Origin: Lysobacter soli | GTDB lineage: Bacteria > Pseudomonadota > Gammaproteobacteria > Xanthomonadales > Xanthomonadaceae | Length of the DNA: 64,000 nucleotides | Direction: 5' to 3' | Assembly (NCBI RefSeq): GCF_003382285.1 | Contig: NZ_QTJR01000001.1 | Location: forward strand, 372,001 to 436,000 | Part shown: piece by piece, positions 37,155 through 45,948 of the stretch | How positions within the stretch are numbered: the first letter of the stretch is position 1 | How the letters are laid out: each line of letters begins with the position of its first letter | The notes under the pieces: model-generated | Databases searched by the model: none | Seen by the model: only the letters and a program-made list of their open reading frames with translations | What the model was told of the DNA's origin: nothing | Made by a program: the position numbers and the translations under genes

Positions 37155-38001
37155 CGCAACGCCGCACGATATCCGCGCGTGCGAACTGGACGCGCAGGCC
37201 GACGACGGTCACCGCTACGAGCTGATCGCACGCATTCCCGCCGCACCGCGCGCGAGTCTGCTGTGGCTGCCGGCGATGGGCATCGGCGCGAAGCACTACG
37301 TGCCGTTCGCCGACGCGCTCGCGCGGCGCGGCATCGCGGTGTTCCTTCACGAATGGCGCGGCGCCGGATCGAGCAGCGTGCGCGCGAGCCGCGACACCGA
37401 CTGGGGCTATCGCGAACTGCTCACGCTCGACATTCCCGCCAGCGAAGCGGTGATCGCCCAGCACGTGGCCGAGGTGCCGCGCATCGTGGGCGGCCACAGT
37501 CTCGGCGGGCAGTTGGCCTGCTGCCGGCTCGGCCTGTCGCCGGAAAGCGCGCAGCGCCTGTGGCTGGTCGGCAGCGGCGCGCCGTACTGGCGCGCGTTCC
37601 CGGCGCGCACCGCGTGGTGGTTGCCGATGGTCTACCGGTTCCTTCCGTGGCTTGCCGATTTCCACGGCGTACTGCCCGGTCGTCGCATCGGCTTCGGCGG
37701 GCAGGAAGCGAGGGGCGTGATCCGCGACTGGAGCCGCAGCGGCCTGTCAGGCCGCTATGCCGCCGCCGGCGTGGATGTCGACCTGGAAGCGGCGATGGCC
37801 GCGCTCACGCTGGACGCGCATGCCGTCGCGCTCGCGCGGGACTGGCTCGGACCCGTGTCGTCGCTGCGCTTCCTGCTGTCGAAACTGCGCCGCGTCGAAC
37901 CGCGCATCGACGTACTCGACGCTGCCGCGCTGGGCACGCGCGCCGACCACTACGCCTGGATGAAGCAGCCCGCTGCGGTGGTCGACGCCCTGCTGCGCTG
38001 A
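37147..38001 (+). CDS. Alpha/beta fold hydrolase
   Basis: A 284-aa hydrolase of the serine type with the nucleophile elbow GHSLGGQ near residue 117. The N-terminal part LLWLPAMGIGAKHYVPFADALARRGIAVFLHEWRG and the LGTRADHYAWMKQP tail resemble bacterial hydrolases annotated as putative esterases. A His near the C terminus (DHYAW) is the likely triad member. ATG 37147 overlaps the thiD stop region. The substrate is unknown and no pathway link to thiamine is evident. Confidence 0.87.
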   Translation: MDDATPHDIRACELDAQADDGHRYELIARIPAAPRASLLWLPAMGIGAKHYVPFADALARRGIAVFLHEWRGAGSSSVRASRDTDWGYRELLTLDIPASEAVIAQHVAEVPRIVGGHSLGGQLACCRLGLSPESAQRLWLVGSGAPYWRAFPARTAWWLPMVYRFLPWLADFHGVLPGRRIGFGGQEARGVIRDWSRSGLSGRYAAAGVDVDLEAAMAALTLDAHAVALARDWLGPVSSLRFLLSKLRRVEPRIDVLDAAALGTRADHYAWMKQPAAVVDALLR

Positions 38002-38154
38002 CCGTTCGTCCGGCCCGCGACCGAAGCGACCCCGACCTTCCGTTAACCGGAGTGAGGCCCCTCCCCCGCCGAGAGGAGGCGGCCGGAACCCGGCCGTGCG
38101 CCGGGAACAACACGCGGTTCCGCCGGAAGGCGGCACAACGGGGGGCGAGATCGC

Positions 38155-39948
38155 ATGGGCGGATGGGTTTCCAGGGCACCGGCCGCATGGATCGCGGTGA
38201 AACTGGTGCTGATCGGCGCCTATCTGCTGGGCACCAACCGCCTGCTTGCCGAGCGCGTGGCCCACATCGGGCTGCAACCCGGCCTGGCGGTGTTCGCCGC
38301 GGTCTGGCTGTTGTGCATCGTGACAATGCTGGTACTCGCGTTCCATGCGCGCACGCCCGCGCGTGTCGTGTGGAGCGCGATCTTCTTCCTCGGCAGCACC
38401 TTCACGCTGTCCCACGCGCTGATCGTCTCGCGCCACCTGGGCCTGATCGAATTCGAACAGTTGCTGGGCCTCATCGGCTTCGCGCACAACCTCAAGGGCT
38501 TCCACGACGCGCAGATCCTGCAGGCGGTGGCGTGGTCTGCATTGGGCGTCATCGCGATCAACCTGCCGCCGTGGCTCGCACCACCGAACTCGCCGTCGCT
38601 GCTGCGCTGGCCGCAGCGCAATCCTGGTCTGCTGCAGTTGCTTCCGGTGGTGGCGATCGGGGCGATCCTGTACCTGCGCGGTGGCGAAGGCTCCAACGGA
38701 TTCCCAGGGCAGTACACGACGGCCGCGTTCGCCGGCGTGCTGGGCGCGGAGAAAGTGCTTGCGCCGCCCGCGCCCGAACGCGAGGACATCGCGCTGCCGC
38801 ACCTGGGCCAGCGGCCGTTCCGCCACATCGTGCTGGTGATGGACGAAAGCGTGCGCGGCGATTACGTCGACCTCAACGTCGAGGACGGCGTGGAAACCGG
38901 ACTGCGCCCGCTCGGCACCGCGCTGGCGAACTTCGGCATCGCCGCATCGACGGCCAATTGCTCCGCGACGTCAAACGCCAGCGTGCGCTATGGCGTCACG
39001 CGCGACAGCTACCTCAAGGACCTGCAGCTCAATCCGTCGTTCTGGCGTTACGCGGCTCGCGCCGGCTACCGCACGGTCTACATCGATGCGCAGCGCCACG
39101 ACGGCAAGCTGCAGAACTTCATGGATCCGCGCGAAGTCGGCGAGATCGACGAGTTCGTGCAGGTCGGTACGGCGTTCGCGCCGGACGCGAAGGACATCGA
39201 GGCCGGCCGCCTGCTCAACCGCGTGCTGCTGCGCGAACGTCCAAGCTTCACCTACGTCAACAAGATGGGCTGCCACTTTCCGTACGAAGGAAAGTACCCG
39301 ACCGCGAACACGCTGTATTCGCCGACGATGTCGCGCGCATTCGTGTCGAAGGAAACCGACGACGGCTCCGGTTACCGGCAGGCCGAGAACGCCGAACAAC
39401 GCTGGCGACAGGTGAACAGCTACCGCAACTGCCTGGCCTGGAACACGCGCGGTTTCTTCCGCGAGGCGCTTGCAAACGTGGACCTGAGCGACACGCTCAT
39501 CGTCTACACCGCCGACCACGGCCAGAATTTCCACGAAGACGGCAGCCCGGGCGAGCAGACGCATTGCACGATCGGCACCGCATCGCCCGGCGAAGGCCGC
39601 ATTCCGCTGGCGACGATCACGCGCAACGCCGAACTCTCGCCGCTGCTGCGCGACGCGGCGCGCCGCAACCACGACCGCGGCAGCGCCTTCAACGTGTACC
39701 CGACGCTGCTTGCCCTGATGGGCTACGGCCCGCCGGCTGCGGGCGCGAACTTCGAAGCGGACCTGCTCGGCACGCTGCCCGAAGACAACACGCGCTTCCT
39801 TTCCACCTACTTCGTGCGCTTCGGCCGCGAACCGGTGTGGAATTCCATCGGCCGCACGACGCAGCTGCGCGATGGGTTGCAGCGCGTCCTGGCGGATGAC
39901 CGGCACGCGTCGAGCGAGGATTCGGGGGCAGCGAGCGGGGCGCCGTAG
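38155..39948 (+). CDS. Sulfatase-fold inner-membrane transferase (EptA/PEtn transferase-like)
   Basis: A 597-aa protein with about five transmembrane helices in residues 10-190, then an alkaline-phosphatase/sulfatase catalytic domain. Visible motifs are HIVLVMDESVRGDYV at the metal site, a possible nucleophile region STANCSATSNASVRYG, YVNKMGCHFPYEGKYP and YTADHGQNFHEDG with the metal-binding Asp and His. This layout is that of phosphoethanolamine or phosphoglycerol transferases acting on the periplasmic side. The exact acceptor (lipid A, periplasmic glucan or other) cannot be told. It is a single gene flanked by REP repeats. Confidence 0.82.
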   Translation: MGGWVSRAPAAWIAVKLVLIGAYLLGTNRLLAERVAHIGLQPGLAVFAAVWLLCIVTMLVLAFHARTPARVVWSAIFFLGSTFTLSHALIVSRHLGLIEFEQLLGLIGFAHNLKGFHDAQILQAVAWSALGVIAINLPPWLAPPNSPSLLRWPQRNPGLLQLLPVVAIGAILYLRGGEGSNGFPGQYTTAAFAGVLGAEKVLAPPAPEREDIALPHLGQRPFRHIVLVMDESVRGDYVDLNVEDGVETGLRPLGTALANFGIAASTANCSATSNASVRYGVTRDSYLKDLQLNPSFWRYAARAGYRTVYIDAQRHDGKLQNFMDPREVGEIDEFVQVGTAFAPDAKDIEAGRLLNRVLLRERPSFTYVNKMGCHFPYEGKYPTANTLYSPTMSRAFVSKETDDGSGYRQAENAEQRWRQVNSYRNCLAWNTRGFFREALANVDLSDTLIVYTADHGQNFHEDGSPGEQTHCTIGTASPGEGRIPLATITRNAELSPLLRDAARRNHDRGSAFNVYPTLLALMGYGPPAAGANFEADLLGTLPEDNTRFLSTYFVRFGREPVWNSIGRTTQLRDGLQRVLADDRHASSEDSGAASGAP

Positions 39949-39970
39949 CTGTCACCGCAGCTTTCGGGCC

Positions 39971-40140
39971 GTCATCCCCGCGAAGGCGGGGATCCATGCG
40001 TGGCGGCCTCACCGCTTCCGAAGGGCGTGATCCATTTGAAAGATGGATTCCCGCCTTCGCGGGAATGACGGCATTAGGTCACGCGCCTTCGGAAGTCCTG
40101 ATACCTCGTGCAGATGGATCCCCGCCTACGCGGGAACGAC
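39971..40140. repeat. Three REP-like palindromes
   Basis: One unit at 39971-39995 (gtcatccccgcgaaggcggg...) is followed by two in the opposite orientation at 40045-40069 and 40116-40140. They fill the gap between the convergent membrane transferase and galE. Confidence 0.8.
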
Positions 40141-40168
40141 GGCTGAAGGCCTTGGCGGTTTCGCCGCC

Positions 40169-41254
40169 TCAAACCGCATCCACTGCGCGTGCCGCCGCGA
40201 TGCGCGGCCTGCGTCCGCGCGTCGCCGATTCGCGCCGCGTGATCGTCCGATAGCCATCCGGATTCATCGACTGCCAGCGCCACGCATCGCGGCACATCGC
40301 GTCGACGTCGTGTTCCGCGCGCCAGCCGAGCACTTCGTGCGCGAGCGATGGATCGGCGTAGACGGACGCCGCATCGCCCGCGCGGCGTTCGACGATGTCG
40401 TAGGCGATGCGGCGGCCGCTCGCGCGCTCGAACGCATGCACGAGTTCAAGCACGCTCACGCCGCGGCCGGTGCCGAGGTTGACGGTGAGGCTGCGGTCGG
40501 TGCGCGCCATGGTTTCCAGCGCATCCACGTGCGCGCGCGCGAGGTCGACGACGTGGATGTAGTCGCGGACGCCGGTGCCGTCGGGCGTCGGGTAGTCGCC
40601 GCCGAACACGCGCAGCTTCTCGCGCGCGCCGACCGCGACCTGGCAGATGTAGGGCATCAGGTTGGTCGGTTCGCCGCAGGGATCCTCGCCGATCATGCCC
40701 GACGCATGCGCGCCCACCGGGTTGAAGTAGCGCAGGTTCGCGGCGCGGAACGCCGGATCAGCCGTGCACAGGTCTTCGATCAGCTGCTCGGCCACCAGCT
40801 TGGTGCGGCCGTACGGGTTCATCACCGAAAGTGCCGCGTCCTCGCGCACCGGCACCTGCGCCGGTTCGCCGTACACGGTGGCCGACGAGCTGAACACCAG
40901 CCGCCGCACGCCCGCGTCCTGCATCGCCTGCAACAGCACGATGGTGCCGCTGATGTTGTTGTCGAAATAGTCCAGCGGGCGCCGGCAGGAATCGCCGACG
41001 GCCTTCAACGCGGCGAAGTGCAGTACCGCGTCAAAGCGGTACGTGGCGAACAGCGCCGTCAGCGCGACGCGATCGCGCATGTCCACGCGATGCACGGGCA
41101 CCGGCACGCCGGCGAGTCGACGCAGGCGCGGCACCACGCGCGGCGAGGAGTTCACGCCGCTGTCGGCGATCACGACCTGGTGGCCGCGATCGATGAGGCT
41201 CAGGCACGTGTGGCTGCCGATGTAGCCGGCGCCTCCGCAGACGAGGATTCGCAT
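40169..41254 (-). CDS. galE: UDP-glucose 4-epimerase
   Basis: NAD-dependent extended SDR enzyme of 361 aa interconverting UDP-glucose and UDP-galactose. The Rossmann motif is GGAGYIGSH; ALKAVGDS, FSSSATVYGEP with the catalytic Ser/Thr, NPYGRTK holding the Tyr and Lys, and LRYFNPVGAH follow. The C-terminal tail after residue 335 is Arg-rich and beyond the usual end. It diverges from the exopolysaccharide operon and probably supplies UDP-galactose for it. ATG 41254 starts the nucleotide-binding fold exactly. Confidence 0.94.
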   Translation of the reverse strand: MRILVCGGAGYIGSHTCLSLIDRGHQVVIADSGVNSSPRVVPRLRRLAGVPVPVHRVDMRDRVALTALFATYRFDAVLHFAALKAVGDSCRRPLDYFDNNISGTIVLLQAMQDAGVRRLVFSSSATVYGEPAQVPVREDAALSVMNPYGRTKLVAEQLIEDLCTADPAFRAANLRYFNPVGAHASGMIGEDPCGEPTNLMPYICQVAVGAREKLRVFGGDYPTPDGTGVRDYIHVVDLARAHVDALETMARTDRSLTVNLGTGRGVSVLELVHAFERASGRRIAYDIVERRAGDAASVYADPSLAHEVLGWRAEHDVDAMCRDAWRWQSMNPDGYRTITRRESATRGRRPRIAAARAVDAV

Positions 41255-41534
41255 GAAGATGCAGACTCCGGAACAAACGCCTTCACAGGACGACGCGCCG
41301 CGGTCGCAAGCGGGCCGCAGCGCACACGCCGCCTGCGATCCGGCGGCCCCCCGGACGCCGATCCTCGGCCGTCCTGATCGAATCCAACGCAATGCGCGGC
41401 CCATTCCGGCACCCGTGTCCGGCGGCGGGCGAACCGCCTGGCGTGATGCATCGAAGACCCGCCGACCCGCAGGCGCTGGCCGGAAATCCGCCCCCGCACC
41501 GTTCGCTCATGACGAATGCAAGGGGGTTGTCCGT
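41255..41534 (+). promoter_or_regulatory. Intergenic leader between galE and the exopolysaccharide operon
   Basis: This 280-bp divergent gap must hold the promoters for both galE and the operon. No clear -35/-10 pair was found by eye. A strong Shine-Dalgarno sequence, aaggggg at 41520-41526, precedes the operon's first start codon. Confidence 0.4.
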
Positions 41535-42164
41535 ATGCGCACGTTCCGCTTCACCGCCGTCGCCGCCGTCTTCGGCGCAATGCTCTTCCTCTCCGCCTGT
41601 GCGTCTTCCGGCCGTGGCGCCATCGCGCCGCCGCCGGCCGAATCCGAGAACCTGGTGGACGCCTACCAGATCGGCATCGACGACATCGTGCAGGTCTCCG
41701 TCTGGCGCAATCCGGAACTGGGCATCACCGTGCCGGTCCGCCCGGACGGCAAGATTTCCGTGCCGCTGGTGGGCGACGTGTCCGCGGGCGGTCGCACGCC
41801 CAACGAGGTCGCCAAGGAGATCCAGCAACGCCTGGGCGCGTTCGTGCGCGATCCGCAGGTGGCGGTGATCCTCACCGACCTGCGCAGCCACGAATACCTC
41901 TCCCGCGTCCGCGTCACCGGCGCCGTGCGGCAGCCGATCTCGATCCCGTTCCGCCAAGGCATGACGGTGCTCGACGCTGTGCTCGCCGCCGGCGGCGTGA
42001 CCGAGTTCGCCGCGCCGGCGAAGTCCGACCTGTACCGCAAGTCCGGCGACAGCACGCGCAGTTACGCCGTGCGGCTGGACCACATCCTGGAAGACGGCGA
42101 CCTGACGACCAACTTCAAGGTGGCGCCGGGCGACGTCATCACCGTTCCGGAACGCACGCTGTGA
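41535..42164 (+). CDS. Polysaccharide export lipoprotein (Wza/GumB/EpsE-like)
   Basis: A 209-aa outer-membrane export protein. The signal peptide ends in lipobox FLSAC (Cys near residue 22). A Poly_export domain holds YQIGIDDIVQVSVWRNPEL and VRPDGKISVPLVGDV, and a SLBB-like domain holds RVRVTGAVRQPISIPFRQGMTVLDAVLAAGG. The C terminus ends VAPGDVITVPERTL without the long helical barrel of E. coli Wza, as in the short form found in exosortase-A loci. It is first of a coupled series: its stop overlaps the next start (GTGA). Confidence 0.92.
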   Translation: MRTFRFTAVAAVFGAMLFLSACASSGRGAIAPPPAESENLVDAYQIGIDDIVQVSVWRNPELGITVPVRPDGKISVPLVGDVSAGGRTPNEVAKEIQQRLGAFVRDPQVAVILTDLRSHEYLSRVRVTGAVRQPISIPFRQGMTVLDAVLAAGGVTEFAAPAKSDLYRKSGDSTRSYAVRLDHILEDGDLTTNFKVAPGDVITVPERTL

Positions 42165-43768
42165 ACGGCGCGTCGACGGAACTGACGATCCCGGAGGCCC
42201 GTCCTTCCGCGATCGCGGCGATGGTGCCGGTGGCGTTCGAGGAATGGCGTCGCCGTCCCGTGCTGCTGGCGGGCGTGTTCACCGCCATCGCGCTGGCCGC
42301 GCTGGTCTTCGGCATGTTGCTGCCGAAGAAATACAACTCGCAGACGACGATCCTGGTCGAGGAAAGCAACATCATCAAGCCGCTGATGGAAGGCCGTGCC
42401 GTGCCGACCAGCGTGGTGAGCCGCGCGGCCATCACGCGCGAGGTCGCCTTCAGCCGCAAGACGATGGAGGACATCCTCAGGACCGGCGGCTGGATGGCGA
42501 AGAACCCCACGCCGCTGCAGCAGGACCAGATCATCGAGCTGATCACCGGCCGCACGATCATCTCCAACCCGCGCGACAACCTGATCCGCGTGTCGTACAC
42601 CGACACCGATCCGGCGCGCGCGCATGCGGTGACCAAGCGCTTCGCCGAGCTGATCATCCAGGAAAGCCTGGCGACGAAGGAGCGCGAGAGCCGCGACGCG
42701 TACGACTTCATCGATTCGCAGGTGCGCGCGTACCACAAGAAGCTCATCGACGCCGAGTCGAAGCTGGAGGCCTACCGCAAGTCCAATCCGGACGCGCGCC
42801 CGGGCATCGACGGCGACGTGAACTCGCGTATCGCCGAGCTGCGCCGCATGGTCGACACCTCGCGCATGGAGCTGATGGACCTGCAATCGCAGGGAAATGC
42901 GCTGCAGGGCCAGCTCAACGGCGAGAACGAGGTGAACCTGGTGCAGACGCGTTCGGGCCAGCTGCTCGCGCGCATGGCCGAACTGGAAGCCGAACACGAC
43001 AAGCTGCTGATGAACTACACCGAGCAGCATCCGGACGTGGTCCGCGTGCAGCACCAGATCCGCGACCTGGAAGAAGAAGTGCGTCGCGAGGACGCGCGCC
43101 AGGCAGCGCTGAAGAGCGCGCCGCCCTCGCCCGCGCAGCCCGGCACGCTCGGTGGTACCGCGCTCGGCGGCGTCGCTTCGTTCAACCCGCTGTACGGCGA
43201 GCTCAAGAGCAAGACGGCCGAGAACCGCCGCCAGGCCGCCGCGGTGCAGTCGCGCATCAACACCAGCCAGGCGCTGCTCGATCAGGAACTCGCGCGCAGC
43301 CGCCACATCGCCGCGTCCGAAAGCACGATGGCGGAGCTCTCGCGCGACTACGAAGTCAACCGCGACCTCTACCAGGACCTGCTCAAGCGCCGCGAAAACG
43401 CGCGCGTTTCGATGAGCCTGGACGCCGAGCAGCGCGGCCTGAGCTTCCGCGTGCAGGAACCGGCGAGCTATCCGCTGCGCGGCGTCGGCCTGCGGCTGGT
43501 CCACGTCGCCAGCGCCGGCCTCGGTGCCGCCGCACTCGCACCGCTCCTGTTGCTGTTCGGCTTCGTGCGCCTCGACCCGCGCGTGCGTTCGCCTTACCAG
43601 ATCGAGACCGCATCGGCGCTGCCGGTGCTCGGCAGCGTCCCGCGCTACCAGACCGCGCCGTCGCGCCGGCTGGGCACGCGCCGGTTCGTGATCGCCGCGA
43701 TGATCTTCCTGGTGGTGCCGCTCGTGTACGGCGTGGTCCTCGCCCTGAAAATGGTGAACCTGCAATGA
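42161..43768 (+). CDS. Polysaccharide chain-length determinant (Wzc N-terminal-like, exosortase-A locus type)
   Basis: Inner-membrane co-polymerase of 535 aa. A first transmembrane segment spans about residues 33-53, and a long periplasmic coiled-coil part follows (about 150-430) with IDSQVRAYHKKLIDAESKLEAYRKSNPD and YTEQHPDVVRVQHQIRDLEEEV. A second hydrophobic stretch lies near residues 448-468 and a third near 510-530. The PxxP-like segment RVQEPASYPLRG precedes the second. The extra third C-terminal membrane segment matches the form found in exosortase-A clusters. No kinase domain is fused; the kinase-like partner is the next gene. GTG 42161. Confidence 0.88.
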   Translation: MNGASTELTIPEARPSAIAAMVPVAFEEWRRRPVLLAGVFTAIALAALVFGMLLPKKYNSQTTILVEESNIIKPLMEGRAVPTSVVSRAAITREVAFSRKTMEDILRTGGWMAKNPTPLQQDQIIELITGRTIISNPRDNLIRVSYTDTDPARAHAVTKRFAELIIQESLATKERESRDAYDFIDSQVRAYHKKLIDAESKLEAYRKSNPDARPGIDGDVNSRIAELRRMVDTSRMELMDLQSQGNALQGQLNGENEVNLVQTRSGQLLARMAELEAEHDKLLMNYTEQHPDVVRVQHQIRDLEEEVRREDARQAALKSAPPSPAQPGTLGGTALGGVASFNPLYGELKSKTAENRRQAAAVQSRINTSQALLDQELARSRHIAASESTMAELSRDYEVNRDLYQDLLKRRENARVSMSLDAEQRGLSFRVQEPASYPLRGVGLRLVHVASAGLGAAALAPLLLLFGFVRLDPRVRSPYQIETASALPVLGSVPRYQTAPSRRLGTRRFVIAAMIFLVVPLVYGVVLALKMVNLQ

Positions 43769-44532
43769 CTCTTCCGTCCGAAGCCGTCCTGGGAACCGAA
43801 TCCGAACGCACCGACGCCGGGCGCGACACCGCGCCCGAACCCGACCTGCGTCCCGCGATCACCCGCACCTCCGGCGTCGAGCTGCTCACGCCGACGCAGC
43901 TGGAAGACCGCGCGATCATCCATCGCGGCGGCGTGTCGCGCCCGGAAGTGGATGCGTTCCGCGAACTGCGCACGCGCCTGCTCGCCGCCGTCGAAGGCAG
44001 CTTCGTCGCGCTGGTCGCGCCGGTCAGCAGCGGAAGCGGCGGCAGCTTCGTGGCGCGCAACCTGGCCACGGCCATGGCGTTCGACGAAACCAAGAGCGCG
44101 CTGCTAGTCGACTGCGACGTGCGCCATCCCTCGCAGGCGCGCACGATGAAGATCGAGACGGAAAACGGCGGCCTGGTCGAATACCTGGAAGACGCCGACG
44201 CCGACCTGTCGGACGTGATCTACGAGACCGGCGTGAACGGACTTCGCCTGATTCCCGCCGGCACGACGCGCGAGATCGGCGCGGAGTACTTCTCGTCGGT
44301 GCGCATGCGCCTGCTGCTGGATTCGATCCGCAGCCGGCATCCGAACTGCTACGTGTTCCTCGACGGGCCGCCGGTTCGCGGCACGCCGGACGCACGCATC
44401 CTGGCCGACATCGCCGACGTGGTGATCCTCGTCGCCGGCTACGGCCGCGACACGGCGGCGACGATCGCGCAGGCCGCGGCGAACTTCGATCCGGCCAAGT
44501 TCGCCGGCGTGGTCTTCAACGAAGGCGTCTGA
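43765..44532 (+). CDS. CpsD/CapB-like P-loop protein with degenerate Walker A
   Basis: A 255-aa cytoplasmic protein of the bacterial tyrosine-kinase (BY-kinase) fold that normally partners the chain-length protein. EVDAFRELRTRLL near residue 65 is the family's oligomerisation segment. The Walker A position reads SSGSGGSFVARNLA (88-101), where the lysine of GKS/T is missing. Walker A' LLVDCDVRHPS (113-123) and Walker B YVFLDGPP (196-203) are kept. The C terminus ends FNEGV without a tyrosine cluster. It probably binds nucleotide poorly or works as a non-kinase regulator. ATG overlaps the upstream stop. Confidence 0.85.
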   Translation: MTLPSEAVLGTESERTDAGRDTAPEPDLRPAITRTSGVELLTPTQLEDRAIIHRGGVSRPEVDAFRELRTRLLAAVEGSFVALVAPVSSGSGGSFVARNLATAMAFDETKSALLVDCDVRHPSQARTMKIETENGGLVEYLEDADADLSDVIYETGVNGLRLIPAGTTREIGAEYFSSVRMRLLLDSIRSRHPNCYVFLDGPPVRGTPDARILADIADVVILVAGYGRDTAATIAQAAANFDPAKFAGVVFNEGV

Positions 44533-44583
44533 GCGCGGCATCGCCCGTACGTCCCGACCGAACGTTCGCCCAGGGGAGATTCA

Positions 44584-45948
44584 ATGGCCAGCGGAAGACT
44601 CCAACCGGTCGCGGGCCCGTCCCGTCGATCCGCGCTCTGCATCGCCCTGCTGGCCACGTTGCCGGCGGCGGTGCCGGTCGCGCGCGCGGCGCAGATCAAC
44701 TACTCCATCGGCGGACGCGTCGAGCACAGCGACAACATCGCGCTGACGCAGACCAACCCGATGGAAGAAAGCACGCTGGCCACCGACGTCGCCTTCGACG
44801 TCACCCAGACCGGCCGAAACACCACCTTCGTCGCCAACGGCGGCGTGGAGTACCTCTACTACACGGGCGGCCTGTTCGACGACGACGTGCGCGCCTCGCT
44901 GGTGGGCCAGTTCAACTGGAACACCTGGCAGGACCGCATGAAGGTGATCATCGAGGACTACGCGAACTACGAGCCCATCGACGTGCTGTCGCCGGATGCG
45001 CCGGGCAACCAGCAGCAGGTGAACGTCTTCGTCGCCGGCACGCAGTTCAACCTGCGCCCGGGCGATGCCACGCGCGTGCGGCTGGACCTCCGCTACAACA
45101 ACTACTGGGCCGAAGAGAACGACGACTTCAACGGCGACCGCTACAACGCCGCATTCACGCTCTGGCAGGAACCCAGTTCGACCACGCGCATCGGCTTCAC
45201 CGTCGAAGGCAGCGAAGTGCAGTACGACCAGGTCAGCCTGGACACGCTCGGCGCGGACTATCGCCGTTTGGACAGCTACGTCACCTGGAACCGGAACCTG
45301 GCGAACATCGACCTCGAAGTCCGCGCCGGCTATTCGTGGGTCGAATTGACCGACTACAACACCAAGGACGACGCGCCGCTGTTCCGAACGGTGCTGACGT
45401 GGCGCCCGACCTCGCGCAGCACCCTCGACATGGGCGTGTACTACCAGTTCTCCGACGCCGCGCAGGAACTGATGACCGACGTCACCGATCCCACCGGCGT
45501 GCCGGCGAACCCGGCGCCCGGCGGCGCGCCCTCGCCCGACCCGAGCGACGTCACGATCGGCCCGGACCTGTACCGCCAGCGCCGCATCGACATCGGCTAT
45601 CGCTACAACGGCGAGCGCTTCGACGCGACGATCCGTCCGTACTACGAGGACAACGACTACATCGATCCCACCGCGCAGAGCGAAGGCAACTACGGCATCG
45701 GCGTGGGCATGAGCTGGTCGATCACGCCGTCGCTCTTCCTCACCGGATCGATGTCGGCCGGCGTGCGCAGCTTCGACAGTTTCGACCGCGACGACGACGA
45801 CTTCTCCGTCTACATCGGCCTGACCAAGATCCTCACCCGGCACTGGAGCATGGGATTCGACCTGCGCCACCAGGAACGCGACAGCAACGCCAACGAAGCC
45901 AGCTATGACGAGAATGCCGCCATCTTCAGCGTTCGCTATACCCGCTGA
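44584..45948 (+). CDS. Outer-membrane beta-barrel protein of the exopolysaccharide locus
   Basis: A 454-aa protein with a long signal peptide (residues 1-35, ending ARA). The mature part is made of alternating strands rich in Tyr, Trp and Asp (for example YSIGGRVEHSDNIAL, RVRLDLRYNNYWAEENDDF and WSMGFDLRHQERDSN). It ends FSVRYTR. This resembles the outer-membrane beta-barrel proteins found in exosortase-A/PEP-CTERM polysaccharide loci. Its job is not proven; passage or anchoring of the polymer is likely. The 3' end overlaps the next gene by 44 bp. Confidence 0.83.
   Translation: MASGRLQPVAGPSRRSALCIALLATLPAAVPVARAAQINYSIGGRVEHSDNIALTQTNPMEESTLATDVAFDVTQTGRNTTFVANGGVEYLYYTGGLFDDDVRASLVGQFNWNTWQDRMKVIIEDYANYEPIDVLSPDAPGNQQQVNVFVAGTQFNLRPGDATRVRLDLRYNNYWAEENDDFNGDRYNAAFTLWQEPSSTTRIGFTVEGSEVQYDQVSLDTLGADYRRLDSYVTWNRNLANIDLEVRAGYSWVELTDYNTKDDAPLFRTVLTWRPTSRSTLDMGVYYQFSDAAQELMTDVTDPTGVPANPAPGGAPSPDPSDVTIGPDLYRQRRIDIGYRYNGERFDATIRPYYEDNDYIDPTAQSEGNYGIGVGMSWSITPSLFLTGSMSAGVRSFDSFDRDDDDFSVYIGLTKILTRHWSMGFDLRHQERDSNANEASYDENAAIFSVRYTR

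Noticed and set aside
41253-41534. Upstream extension of the Wza-like gene by an in-frame start at 41253
   Set aside because: The extension lacks a signal peptide, while ATG 41535 is preceded by a strong Shine-Dalgarno sequence and gives a textbook lipoprotein signal.
42062-43765. 567-codon minus-strand frame opposite the chain-length determinant
   Set aside because: It is antisense to a well-recognised gene in a coupled operon. Its His/Arg/Val-rich translation is typical of antisense high-GC shadows.
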